From assembly GCA_003105035.1 (NCBI GenBank), contig PQAL01000037.1:69999-133998 (forward strand): DNA of 64,000 bases, given 5' to 3'. A program made the translations under genes and the position numbers. A model generated the notes under the pieces. That model did no database searches, had not been told where the DNA came from, and saw nothing but the letters and a program-made list of their open reading frames with translations. Source of the stretch: Anaerolineales bacterium (lineage in GTDB: Bacteria; Chloroflexota; Anaerolineae; Anaerolineales; UBA4823). The first letter of the stretch is position 1; every line of letters starts with the position of its first letter. Shown here in pieces: positions 51,398-59,851 of this stretch.

Positions 51398-53005
51398 TCA
51401 AGTTGGCAGCCATTTGGTGAAATAAGTGATTATTCCGAGATCGCCCACGTCAAGCGAAATATCAACAGTTGCATTTCCGGGTAATGCCTTAAGCTCCAGT
51501 AATTTCTGCTGTGTATCAGGTTCCAATGTGGCACTAGGCAGTATTATTGACCGTGGACCAAGATCAAGATCCATTCCCATGAAATGAAGCTTTGATTCAG
51601 GATTACCGAATTGCCACTTCGTAATTATACTTTTTTCATAGGCAGAAGCTAACTTTAGCGCAGCATCTATAGGCAGAGTAAAAGTATATTTTAGAGCATT
51701 AGTTCGAATCGAACCATATGTCAGTACTTCTACAAGAACTTTCATTTTTCGTCGTTCCGCAATCGTTATCGTTTCAGGGAATTGAATTAGTTGTCCAGTT
51801 TTCTTTTGAATTAATGCCAAATCATCAATCATTTCACAGAAATCATCCGCTAACTCTAAATTAATATCTTTGGGTAAGCTCTCTTTGAAAGAGAAGCCAG
51901 TTGTCAGATTGGTGATTTGAAACCATCTTCCATTCTTAGTAGCAAGGCTAAATTTTAAAAATTTTTGAATCTCTAATACATTACTACCCGCGAAATAAAA
52001 TCTAAAATTAAAAGTGGATATTTGTTTTACATAATTCAATATCCATTTTACTTTCAACGGGATTGGTTGGTGCTCGTTCGAAAGCGTCGTTTCTTCTGAG
52101 CCGGCTTGAACAACTCTAAAATCAATATATGGAATTTCTCCTAGGTTATTATCATGTTCGTCTAATATTTCGAGTTTTCCTATAAATCCTTCATTTGTCT
52201 GTGCCGTTCCGATTTCGATTTCTCTCGTTTCAAACTTTCCTAAATGAGCAAGAAGGTCAGGAGCTATTTGTGCGGGATCGAACCCTTCAAAATAACGTGA
52301 GTCAAGTTTTACAGTTTCACCTGTTTTAAAGGCATTTTCTAGCGCTTTACGAGCCTCCTGCGCCTCTTGGCTTTGATCGAACTTAAAAATGCCACTCAAT
52401 TCCACAGGATGGTCATCTAGAGCTCCTGGGTATTTACCATATGCTTCAATTTTAACGCTTTCTTCATCGAGAGCGGAGATACGATAGCCAACATATGGAT
52501 TTTGAATTGTTTGAATTGCCGTTAGCCATAAATTTTGACCATGTGCTTTCAAAACTCTTTGTTCTATTTCTTTTACAGCTTTTTGGTCAAGTTTATACTG
52601 CATCGGAATACGAATAGTGGCGGTTATTTGATTACACCAGTCCGTCTTGAGGTTATTGCGAATAAAATCTTGAATCCATATCCAATACCCCACCTTCTCT
52701 TTAGAATCATAAATTGAAAATATAACGAGTTCTGTACGCTGTAAGAAGTATTGTAAGGTGCTTGTATTGCAACTATAGCTGATATATCCGCTTTTTAAGA
52801 TTTCTAACGAATCCGTTCCCTTCAACTGTAGTAAGAAATGGGCGCCAGAAACGTTACCATTAATAACAATTTCTACTACTAAGTCAATACCATAATCTTT
52901 ATAACCATTTTCAATTATCCATTCAGAAGGGAACATTTGTCTAATAAATTGCCTTGATTCATCATCTAAAATATGCTCTCTGGGTCTTTGAGGTAGTCTA
53001 ACCAT
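51398..53005 (-). CDS. DUF4365-containing protein, putative PD-(D/E)xK nuclease
   Basis: 535 residues. The N-terminal about 150 residues match DUF4365: HILDDESRQFIRQMFPSEW, then DYGIDLVVEI and HFLLQLKGTD. This is the Asp ... Gln-x-Lys core of a restriction-endonuclease-like fold, followed by YWIWIQDFI. The remaining about 380 residues are beta-rich with no recognised family. DUF4365 is common in anti-phage islands. Intergenic repeats on both sides suggest an independently acquired cassette. Confidence 0.75.
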   Translation of the reverse strand: MVRLPQRPREHILDDESRQFIRQMFPSEWIIENGYKDYGIDLVVEIVINGNVSGAHFLLQLKGTDSLEILKSGYISYSCNTSTLQYFLQRTELVIFSIYDSKEKVGYWIWIQDFIRNNLKTDWCNQITATIRIPMQYKLDQKAVKEIEQRVLKAHGQNLWLTAIQTIQNPYVGYRISALDEESVKIEAYGKYPGALDDHPVELSGIFKFDQSQEAQEARKALENAFKTGETVKLDSRYFEGFDPAQIAPDLLAHLGKFETREIEIGTAQTNEGFIGKLEILDEHDNNLGEIPYIDFRVVQAGSEETTLSNEHQPIPLKVKWILNYVKQISTFNFRFYFAGSNVLEIQKFLKFSLATKNGRWFQITNLTTGFSFKESLPKDINLELADDFCEMIDDLALIQKKTGQLIQFPETITIAERRKMKVLVEVLTYGSIRTNALKYTFTLPIDAALKLASAYEKSIITKWQFGNPESKLHFMGMDLDLGPRSIILPSATLEPDTQQKLLELKALPGNATVDISLDVGDLGIITYFTKWLPT

Positions 53006-53098
53006 TTTTTAAACCTTTGTTGAAATGTCGACTGTGTACGCGTGACAAGAATTCAATGGTTGTCAGCGAGGAGTTTTAAAGATGCCAAAAACAGAACT

Positions 53099-53227
53099 GG
53101 CTAACGATTTGCATTACCAGCTGTCGGGCGGAACGTGGTTTCGGTTTGGGAGCAGGAATCCGATTAGGCGTAGAAAAAATCTGTATACCGCGCAGACTCC
53201 GACCACTCAGGTGCAATCTGTGTGAAC
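53099..53227 (-). repeat. attC-like imperfect palindrome C
   Basis: 129-bp element downstream of the proline-rich peptide gene. The left end GGCTAACGATTTGCATTACC and the right end GGTGCAATCTGTGTGAAC are complementary over much of their length. GCTGTCGGGCGG faces ACTCCGACC inside. On the gene strand it ends CGTTAGCC, close to the integron core GTTRRRY. Confidence 0.5.
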
Positions 53228-53406
53228 TATCGTTCTCCCTTCCGTAGGCATGGCTTCGTCTTCAGTCAGTCCTGAGAACTCAATACTGCGAACTTAGTTA
53301 TAAACCACTTAGCAACTTGTTTGGGGCTCTCGTCCAGTATTTACCCTCCAATGAGCAATATAACAAGCCTGCCAATTTTGTATCATAACATGGTTAATTA
53401 CTATCT

Positions 53407-53505
53407 TCATCTATTTCCTGGGGGTGGCGGTGACGGCTCTGCTGGTGGCTCTGGCGGTGGCTGCGGTGATGCCTTTAGCTGCTCTTGTATATAAATAATT
53501 GCCAT
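53407..53505 (-). CDS. 32-residue proline-rich peptide downstream of the TIR gene
   Basis: It starts MAIIYIQEQLKASPQPPPEP and ends in a PSPPPPGNR-type tail before a TGA. It is preceded by a very strong ribosome site, AAAGGAGGTGAATATC, 67 nt past the TIR stop, so it should be translated efficiently in the same transcript. Proline content is about 40 percent. It may be an inhibitor, partner or processed peptide of the TIR protein; there is no precedent that I can name. The opposite strand also has a Gly-rich frame but lacks a good ribosome site. Confidence 0.6.
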   Translation of the reverse strand: MAIIYIQEQLKASPQPPPEPPAEPSPPPPGNR

Positions 53506-53572
53506 GATATTCACCTCCTTTCTCTGAGTGATTTAATTGCATAACATTGATGTCTCTCTCAAAAAACAAATA

Positions 53573-54634
53573 TTATCGTTCAGAGAGTACAAGTACAGGA
53601 TCGTTGTCTTCCCCTTCTACCTCGTATATATTAAGTAATTCATTGCCATGCTCTTTGTTGACAAAAGACCAGTAGTTTTCAGCAAAGTACCGCGCAGCCC
53701 GTCCGTTTGTGTACGGCCAAGGGCTAAAAAGGACTAAGACCGTATTGTCTGCTTCCGCTCGGGATTTATAGATTAGGAAATTCATATGGTCTTGATTCGG
53801 GACAAAAAGGTTGCCTCTTATTTCGTAACAATACTTAGGCACTTCACTCGTCTGTCTGTAACGAATAAGCCCCTTTGATATCCGGTAGAGGATTCTATTA
53901 CCTTGTGATGTTTGCCCGAAGATGATCAAGTTCATGCGCTCATTCTCATCAAACTGGTCACTGAGATTACCTTCCCCATCACTGAGCACGAGCCTCAGGC
54001 CTTTAGACTTTCCTATCTCTGCGAGGAAGGTATAAATGTGAGAGAGACCTATAGCTGAGTCTACACTGAGTACGTTTCTTATTCCCGTGAGTTCTCTTAC
54101 CAGGTGAGATCTTGCTAAAATAGTCGTTTGATTCCTATTGTCTCTCATGTTTCCAAAGAATGATGAAAGATCATTATGGCTAGTTAAGATGCGCTCCGAT
54201 ACTGAAGACCACTTTCCGCCGATTGCTTGGCAGAGTTTCTTCAACTCCGCTGGCTCATAGATAAGTTCAGAGAGGTTGCACCAGATCGGTACTTTTAATA
54301 ATGTGGGTACCGCATTTATGTCTAATACAACAGGTATCGCCTTATTATTTAGGAATCCAGGATCTTGATGACGCACCTGTTCTAGTTCATCTTGGCAAAA
54401 CTTGGAATTACGAAAGTTCTCAGTGCAGATGAACAGGACATGTTTAGAGGTGTCGATGTATTCATAAATCGTGCTTGGCAGGGGTCTGCCAGGTAAGAAA
54501 TCTGCATAATCAATTGCGTACTCTACTTGCCAAGATTCGATCATGGGTATAAGGAAATCTTTGACCCATTTAATATCATTATGGTTGTAGCTTATGAATA
54601 GATCCCGCATTGGATGATCACCTTCTTTATTCAT
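53573..54634 (-). CDS. TIR-domain protein (putative NAD-consuming defence effector)
   Basis: 353 residues. TIR domain at about residues 9-140: RDLFISYNHNDIKWVKDFL (box 1), DFLPGRPLPSTIYEYID, HVLFICTENFRNSKFCQDELEQV with the Glu expected to be catalytic, and VVLDINAVPTLLKVPIW. A Ser/Asn-rich linker follows, then a second domain (about 180-340) with LRLVLSDGEGNLSDQF and WPYTNGRAARYFAENYWSFV that I do not recognise and that may be the sensor. TIR proteins of Thoeris/CBASS-like systems degrade NAD. No cognate signal synthase is evident here. Confidence 0.82.
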   Translation of the reverse strand: MNKEGDHPMRDLFISYNHNDIKWVKDFLIPMIESWQVEYAIDYADFLPGRPLPSTIYEYIDTSKHVLFICTENFRNSKFCQDELEQVRHQDPGFLNNKAIPVVLDINAVPTLLKVPIWCNLSELIYEPAELKKLCQAIGGKWSSVSERILTSHNDLSSFFGNMRDNRNQTTILARSHLVRELTGIRNVLSVDSAIGLSHIYTFLAEIGKSKGLRLVLSDGEGNLSDQFDENERMNLIIFGQTSQGNRILYRISKGLIRYRQTSEVPKYCYEIRGNLFVPNQDHMNFLIYKSRAEADNTVLVLFSPWPYTNGRAARYFAENYWSFVNKEHGNELLNIYEVEGEDNDPVLVLSER

Positions 54635-55022
54635 TTATAGTGCTTAAGGTACGACTTTTTTTGTGGATAAAAAGTGCATATGACGCAACTTTGCGGTATA
54701 TTTTGCTGTCTACACGCCTAATAAATATTATACATCTAGGGTAGCATGCTTCCGCTGAAAAAAGACTTTATGATCAGATCAGTGATTAGTTGCGGCTGAA
54801 GAATTAAGCTTACCGGACAAAGAAATCGGATCTGTATTGGATCAAACAATAGACTCAAGATTTATTCCCCGCTGAGACCTTGTCGAGATATACCAGATCT
54901 TGCTCAAATCGTGCTGCATAGCAAAACCTATTTACTGATGTATTATTTTATATATCCCCGCTGGTTGGAAACAGACATTGACTTTATTTTTATTTACGTG
55001 GCTAGATGTTGCTGAACTTTTC
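54635..55022. other. Spacer between TIR gene and GNAT gene
   Basis: AT-rich gap containing the TIR promoter region. It holds no ORF, attC-like repeat or operator box that I can see. It separates the defence row from the quorum-sensing cluster. Confidence 0.4.
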
Positions 55023-55985
55023 TCAGGCTCGCTCATCCAGCCATCGGACCAACTCCAACCAGGTAAATTGCTTTATCCACCCATTCTCAAGCAAATCATC
55101 TCGAGTTTTTATCCATTGGTCTGGGATTTCAACGACCATGGATTTTCTCCCCGATTGCTCCAGCCAGGCTCCTGCCATTTGGAGCATTGACGGTATTAAA
55201 TCCAGACAATCTTTTTCGACGATAGGTTGAATCAATAGGCCTTTTTGCTGCCGGTCCTGAAAACCAGCGCACAAGAAGCCGATCGTTTCACCCGAAGAAA
55301 CGATGGCTTTGATCCATCTGGAATACCTGGTAAATCTGGTATACAGTTTTTGCCACCCAGATAAAAAATACTGGGTTTCAGCGCTGCCTTTGACATTCAA
55401 AACGGGGTGAGGAGTAGACTTGTTCTCAATTTCTTTGAATAATACCCGATCCGCTCGGTTGATTTCTCGGGCTGATATCGGCTTGCTTGAACCATTAATT
55501 TTTGGCAACGGTAAGGTATGTTCGTAGACGGAATACCGATTGAACACTTCAAATCCCTGCTTCTTCAAGTTTTGGAGGGATGCTGTGTTTGTCTCCAGCA
55601 CTTGCGCCATGGCAAATGGGAAGCCACGCTGGGCTATTCGTTCCAAGCGCCGGACAAGAAGCGCCTGCCCTACTCCCTGTCGCCGGTATTCGGGATCGAC
55701 CATCAAATTGGTGACCGACATCCGTTTATCACGCCCGATGTACATTCCCCCGCCAACCACTTTCCCATCCTTCTCGGCCACAAACCCTTCCCATTTAATT
55801 CCCATCAAGGTCGTTAGCATCCGATACGGTATCATTTTCCAGCGAAATATCCTGCGGGTTTCCCTCTCAAAATCTTCTGGAGTTAGGCCTCCTGCGATCC
55901 ATTCTCCGGCGAAGGATAATTTAGAGATGCGGATGAAGTCATCCACGTCCGTGTAATTAAAATTCCGGATTTTCAGGTCATTCAT
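55023..55985 (-). CDS. GNAT-family acetyltransferase
   Basis: 320 residues. The N-terminal GNAT domain (about 1-160) has the acetyl-CoA loop VTNLMVDPEYRRQGVGQALL and a long strand VGGGMYIGRDKRM. The C-terminal half resembles a second, degenerate GNAT-like lobe (GFLCAGFQDRQQKGLL, DLIPSMLQMAGAWLEQSG). It follows the histidine-kinase gene by 50 nt and may be cotranscribed with the quorum cluster. The acceptor is unknown; modification of the peptide signal or self-protection is possible but speculative. Confidence 0.82.
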   Translation of the reverse strand: MNDLKIRNFNYTDVDDFIRISKLSFAGEWIAGGLTPEDFERETRRIFRWKMIPYRMLTTLMGIKWEGFVAEKDGKVVGGGMYIGRDKRMSVTNLMVDPEYRRQGVGQALLVRRLERIAQRGFPFAMAQVLETNTASLQNLKKQGFEVFNRYSVYEHTLPLPKINGSSKPISAREINRADRVLFKEIENKSTPHPVLNVKGSAETQYFLSGWQKLYTRFTRYSRWIKAIVSSGETIGFLCAGFQDRQQKGLLIQPIVEKDCLDLIPSMLQMAGAWLEQSGRKSMVVEIPDQWIKTRDDLLENGWIKQFTWLELVRWLDERA

Positions 55986-56035
55986 TTCAATTTATCCAAA
56001 GAGTAGCGGCTTGATTTCACGTTGAACCTGTATAC

Positions 56036-58405
56036 TTAGATCTTCAATTTTACCGAAACTGTCGTTCCTTTTCCTAGCTCAGTGGCAATGTTCAAATCCG
56101 CTCCAATCATGGTGGCTCGTTCCTTCATATCCAAAAATCCATAATGCGAACCGACCTGCCCCTGGCCGTCATTCGAAATCCCAATGCCATCGTCCTCGAT
56201 CGTGAGTTCTAAGAAACCGTCGTCTTGTCTTGCAGTGACGGTCACCTGGTCTGCCCGGGAATGCTTAAGAACGTTGAAGAGTGATTCTTGTACAATCCTG
56301 TAGATCGCGGTAGCCTGTTCATCCGGTAACTTGAATTCTTCTTTCAGGCCGTTACGCCAAAGGATCAGGAGATTATCACCGGCCAGTTGCTCCATATCGT
56401 TGACCATGTCCTTCAGCGCCAATATAAGCCCCTGATCCAGCAAGCTGGGTCGTTGTGCTTTAATGGTTTGCCTTAGCATTGTAATCGATCGATCAACAAG
56501 AGCAGATGCCTCGGTATCAGATTGAGTCAGGCGTTGCTTTACGAAGAAAAGATTCTGCAACACCGAATCGTGCAAATCGCGGGCAACCTTTTTTCGCTGT
56601 TCTTCATCCGAACGGACTAGTTTTCGTGTCAAACCTCTGAGCGCTTCGACGAGAATAATATTGGCGATGGATAATGCAGCTTGCTGCCCCACCGTGCCAA
56701 CAATCTGAAGATCCTGATTCGAATAAATGTCCCCGACTGTGCGGTCTCCTAAGATCAAGACGCCGTATAAAGTTGCGTGGTAAAAGATAGGTACAAACAA
56801 TTGAGCCCATTGAAATTGCTTCCAGAGTTCAGCCGTGTCAGGGTTGACTAAATTCCATATATTCTGAGCACGGATCGGCCTTTGATCTGCGGACAACATT
56901 TTACTTATTTCATCGCCTTGTGCGATGGAAAAGGTATTATCGCCACTTTCTTGAAGCACCAGGTTATCACCTTCTAATAACAAAAGGGCGCTTTTTTCTA
57001 CCTTCATTTCGGCTGGAAGGTCATGTGTCAGCAATTTTATGAAGGTGGGACGATCAATCGCTTGCGCCAATCGATTCGATAACGTAGAGGTGACAGAGGT
57101 AAAGTCATAGTAGCTCCCATACAGTATACGGTCCACCTGCATTTGTATCCTTTTCTGAAATGCAGCTGAAGGAAGGGTTACCAGGACGCATAGGATACTA
57201 CCTGCAATAGCCACCTGGGAAGGCAAATTGAACGGGATAGAAATCACACTCAGAATGATCAGTGATGTAAACAGGATGCCCAGCGTCATCAAAAAAAAGA
57301 CAATGGCCCGATTAATGATGAAATCGATTTTTAATAGCTTGTGTTGATAAATGACGTACCCATACGAAATCGGAATCAAAATCATGAAGAGGATACTGAT
57401 ATAGCTCGGGATGAGGATGAACCGGCTATTTGGACCGAATATCAAGTTGGGGAGTTCGCTAAACAAGAAAAAGGGGATGAAACCTGTCAAGGTTCCCAGG
57501 AAAATAATACCTGTCTGCCTTTTAATATCTTTGTCCATGATGAAAAAGCGGTTTTTCAACAATAAGCCTATACTCAGAAGGCAGGAAAGGTAAAACACGT
57601 AGTTTATCGCGTTAGCCGTTATGGTTGTTCGCGGATACACTTGATGAACCGCATTAAATATTTGCTGGGCGATATAAGAAATCGCCAGTACCAGAGATAA
57701 ACCAAATAAAATCCGAAGTATGATATTACGGGCCCGACTCGAAAACGTGGGGACAGGAAAGTATAGATGGGCAGCGGTGGTAATGAAAATCGAAGCAGAG
57801 AAAGCAAGCATCGTCCATTCCGGTGCTAACCACGTGCAGCTAACATAACCGGGTCCCGTGGTCGTGATCACCACGCCTGCCAATACCCAGACGATTGCCA
57901 CTAAACGAGCGCGAATATCCGCAGGGCGAGAAAAGAACAGAATGACCAATCCCAAGCTGTAAAATGCCAGGGAGAGTAATTCAATAGGAATTATATTCGC
58001 CAGGTAGTCGAGATGGTCTGCATAACTTCCTACTTGAACGGGGATCGTAAGTGTCTGCTGACCGCGCTGGACAACGTACACTTCAATATCCCCAGACTTT
58101 TTCGGTTGATGAACTGGGACGTTTAGATTCTTTATTTCGCGTCCATCAATCGTTTTTACGATATCCCCCACACGAAGACCTGCTATTTCACCCGGCCCCC
58201 CTGAGTTGAGCCTGCCGATAATGGCTGAATTCTGGGCTTGACTATCGTAATCCAACCAGACCCCGGTAACCGGGACAAAGACATAATAGGTAACGTTATA
58301 GAAAAGGATCAGCAGAAACGTCACGAAAGTGAAGCCAACTTGAAAGCCCGTACTTTTGACGAAATTAATAATTTTAGGTAAACTCTGATCGGTTGTTATA
58401 TTCAT
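56036..58405 (-). CDS. ComP-like sensor histidine kinase (PDZ, multi-TM, GAF, HisKA_3)
   Basis: 789 residues from ATG 58405 (GAGG upstream). TM1 is at about residues 18-40, followed by an extracytoplasmic PDZ-like domain (about 45-130: GGPGEIAGLRVGDIVKTIDG). Seven or more TMs follow to about residue 390, then GAF-like (about 430-590). The HisKA_3 motif VARDLHDSVLQNLFF has the phospho-His at about 612. The HATPase_c N-box VQESLFNVLKHSRA and EDDGIGI complete it. Size, PDZ and polytopic sensor resemble Bacillus ComP (769 aa), the receptor for prenylated ComX. It overlaps the ComQ-like gene by 32 nt and would phosphorylate the regulator at 59852-60496. Confidence 0.85.
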   Translation of the reverse strand: MNITTDQSLPKIINFVKSTGFQVGFTFVTFLLILFYNVTYYVFVPVTGVWLDYDSQAQNSAIIGRLNSGGPGEIAGLRVGDIVKTIDGREIKNLNVPVHQPKKSGDIEVYVVQRGQQTLTIPVQVGSYADHLDYLANIIPIELLSLAFYSLGLVILFFSRPADIRARLVAIVWVLAGVVITTTGPGYVSCTWLAPEWTMLAFSASIFITTAAHLYFPVPTFSSRARNIILRILFGLSLVLAISYIAQQIFNAVHQVYPRTTITANAINYVFYLSCLLSIGLLLKNRFFIMDKDIKRQTGIIFLGTLTGFIPFFLFSELPNLIFGPNSRFILIPSYISILFMILIPISYGYVIYQHKLLKIDFIINRAIVFFLMTLGILFTSLIILSVISIPFNLPSQVAIAGSILCVLVTLPSAAFQKRIQMQVDRILYGSYYDFTSVTSTLSNRLAQAIDRPTFIKLLTHDLPAEMKVEKSALLLLEGDNLVLQESGDNTFSIAQGDEISKMLSADQRPIRAQNIWNLVNPDTAELWKQFQWAQLFVPIFYHATLYGVLILGDRTVGDIYSNQDLQIVGTVGQQAALSIANIILVEALRGLTRKLVRSDEEQRKKVARDLHDSVLQNLFFVKQRLTQSDTEASALVDRSITMLRQTIKAQRPSLLDQGLILALKDMVNDMEQLAGDNLLILWRNGLKEEFKLPDEQATAIYRIVQESLFNVLKHSRADQVTVTARQDDGFLELTIEDDGIGISNDGQGQVGSHYGFLDMKERATMIGADLNIATELGKGTTVSVKLKI

Positions 58406-59348
58406 CAACCACCTCATTGGCAAGTGAGGGGATTCGTTTAAGGATTAGAGACGGAATTCTTTCCAGGATAAGTTTTTCCCGGGATGGGGGAAGAGAGCTC
58501 AAGCTTTCCAATGCTCGCGATTTCCATTGCAATAAGAGCTCTGCTATCGCATGGATCACCCCAGTCTTTTGTAATAAATCACTCCATTCAGCTCTGGAAT
58601 TTATTTTAGGGAATATAATGTTTTCTTCACTGACCGTCATTAAATATAAAAGGAGAGGCAATGAAATTTCCCAGTTAATCGCCTCTTCGGAATTGCTGAA
58701 TGCATCCCGACAGTCATCAAAGAGCTGTAGTATCACTCCAAGGGCAGTGCCATAATCCCCCAATGCCTCTGAAATCGTTTCGTTAGCGCCTGCCACTGCA
58801 GCACCACCCTGCGTAGCAGCTCGGAATACGCTGCCTGCTTTCAGAATGATGTTTTCCCAATAAGTATTCAGAACCAATTCGACTGCTAACTGTTCTTGAA
58901 TCAAGTCCCGGTGCTGTCCATAGGCAGCATCAAGGCCGCAGTTGGATAAAATCCTGGTAATTTGATTGGCCTTGGTTGCATCTTGAATTGAGGTTAGGAT
59001 CTGAAAAGAAGTAAAAATAAGGCCGGTAGCGATGTTTGACGCCACTTCGGGAGAAGTCAAGAATTGATCTCCTGTCAATTCTTTATCTTCGACATTATCC
59101 AGAATTTCAGATGCAAGATTAAGAGAGGTCCAAGCAGAGGCCAGGATAGCCCCATCGTCGATTGAACCGCCGGCAGCTATACAGGCAATGACTGGTATTG
59201 CAATCTGCCAGGCCGGCATGCTCTGGACGTGGGAAACCAGATAACGAGTGCAATCGGAAAAAGTAGACGATAACTCAATAGATTTCAGTTTTTCAATGAC
59301 CGGCGACATATACTCATTGAAGAACGGGTCATTTGCTTTGTTATTCAT
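58374..59348 (-). CDS. ComQ-like isoprenyl transferase (class I isoprenoid synthase fold)
   Basis: 324 residues, all helical. Two Asp-rich motifs at the expected positions: SEILDNVEDKELTGD (first Asp motif, about residue 88) and LQLFDDCRDAF (second, DDxxD, about residue 210). AAYGQHRDL between them corresponds to the QGQ-like segment of the family. ComQ enzymes attach a farnesyl or geranyl group to Trp of ComX. A housekeeping polyprenyl diphosphate synthase is the alternative, but the first motif is degenerate as in ComQ, and the neighbours are a Trp-containing peptide, a kinase and a regulator. Confidence 0.75.
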   Translation of the reverse strand: MNNKANDPFFNEYMSPVIEKLKSIELSSTFSDCTRYLVSHVQSMPAWQIAIPVIACIAAGGSIDDGAILASAWTSLNLASEILDNVEDKELTGDQFLTSPEVASNIATGLIFTSFQILTSIQDATKANQITRILSNCGLDAAYGQHRDLIQEQLAVELVLNTYWENIILKAGSVFRAATQGGAAVAGANETISEALGDYGTALGVILQLFDDCRDAFSNSEEAINWEISLPLLLYLMTVSEENIIFPKINSRAEWSDLLQKTGVIHAIAELLLQWKSRALESLSSLPPSREKLILERIPSLILKRIPSLANEVVDEYNNRSEFT

Positions 59349-59521
59349 ACTAAGTTTCCCGCATTAAAAGACAAAAGGCTATCCTGCCTCTTGCCTTATG
59401 CACCCTCGATGATGTGCTTAAGAACAAAATGAACTCAAACGATCCGGTCTATTACTTTTCAACAGATTGAGTGAATTCATCAATTTGGAACCGGGATCAT
59501 CGATCTTCCTAATCCAATCGA

Positions 59522-59698
59522 TTAAATAACAGACCACCAACCCTTATTTGGAGTGGACGAGACCAGGTTCATTACCGCTAGGGAAACAACTATCACAGAG
59601 GGAGTTGCTAGAGTCCGTACGATTTGTTTGTCTTGCACTAACTTCTTACAAGAGAGACTGCACGACCTGGCCAAATCTGCTAGCTTTTTCTTATCCAT
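59522..59698 (-). CDS. ComX-like pheromone precursor with C-terminal Trp-Trp
   Basis: 58 residues from ATG 59698 (TGGAGG 5-6 nt upstream). It starts MDKKKLADLARSCSLSCKKL, has a hydrophobic stretch PSVIVVSLAVMNLV (33-46) and ends STPNKGWWSVI, with Trp54 and Trp55 four and three residues from the end. ComX precursors are 53-75 residues long, with the modified Trp within the last ten. It is placed between the regulator and comQ-like genes, under its own double operator. The sequence has no similarity to Bacillus ComX that I can see; assignment rests on context, size and Trp position. Confidence 0.7.
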   Translation of the reverse strand: MDKKKLADLARSCSLSCKKLVQDKQIVRTLATPSVIVVSLAVMNLVSSTPNKGWWSVI

Positions 59699-59787
59699 AT
59701 TGCCTCCAGTTCTTGACATATTTTTTGTACTCGAAAGACCTCTACCGATGGTATTTTTATTGTATATATTTTCAATTAGGTTCTTAA

Positions 59788-59824
59788 GAGACAAATGTCC
59801 CGTCCAATACGGGACATTTGTCCC
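59788..59824 (-). promoter_or_regulatory. Tandem palindromic boxes, cluster 5 (quorum peptide promoter)
   Basis: GGGACAAATGTCCC (59824-59811, perfect) and GGGACATTTGTCTC (59801-59788, one mismatch), centres 23 bp apart, 90 bp upstream of the peptide start. An AT-rich TATATACAAT sequence about 25 nt on can serve as -10. This placement suggests positive autoregulation of the peptide/ComQ/ComP genes by the adjacent regulator. Confidence 0.75.
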
Positions 59825-59851
59825 GCTGTCCAACCATTTGAATCGGCTCGC

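Noticed and set aside
53389..53495. Gly-rich + strand micropeptide opposite the proline-rich peptide
   Set aside because: It has an ATG and a readable frame rich in Gly, but only a weak ribosome site. The minus-strand frame has a near-perfect one and follows the TIR gene codirectionally.
58374..59348. Housekeeping geranylgeranyl/polyprenyl diphosphate synthase
   Set aside because: It is possible by fold, but the first Asp motif is not the canonical DDxxD and the gene is locked between a Trp-ending peptide and a ComP-like kinase. The ComQ-like reading explains the context better.
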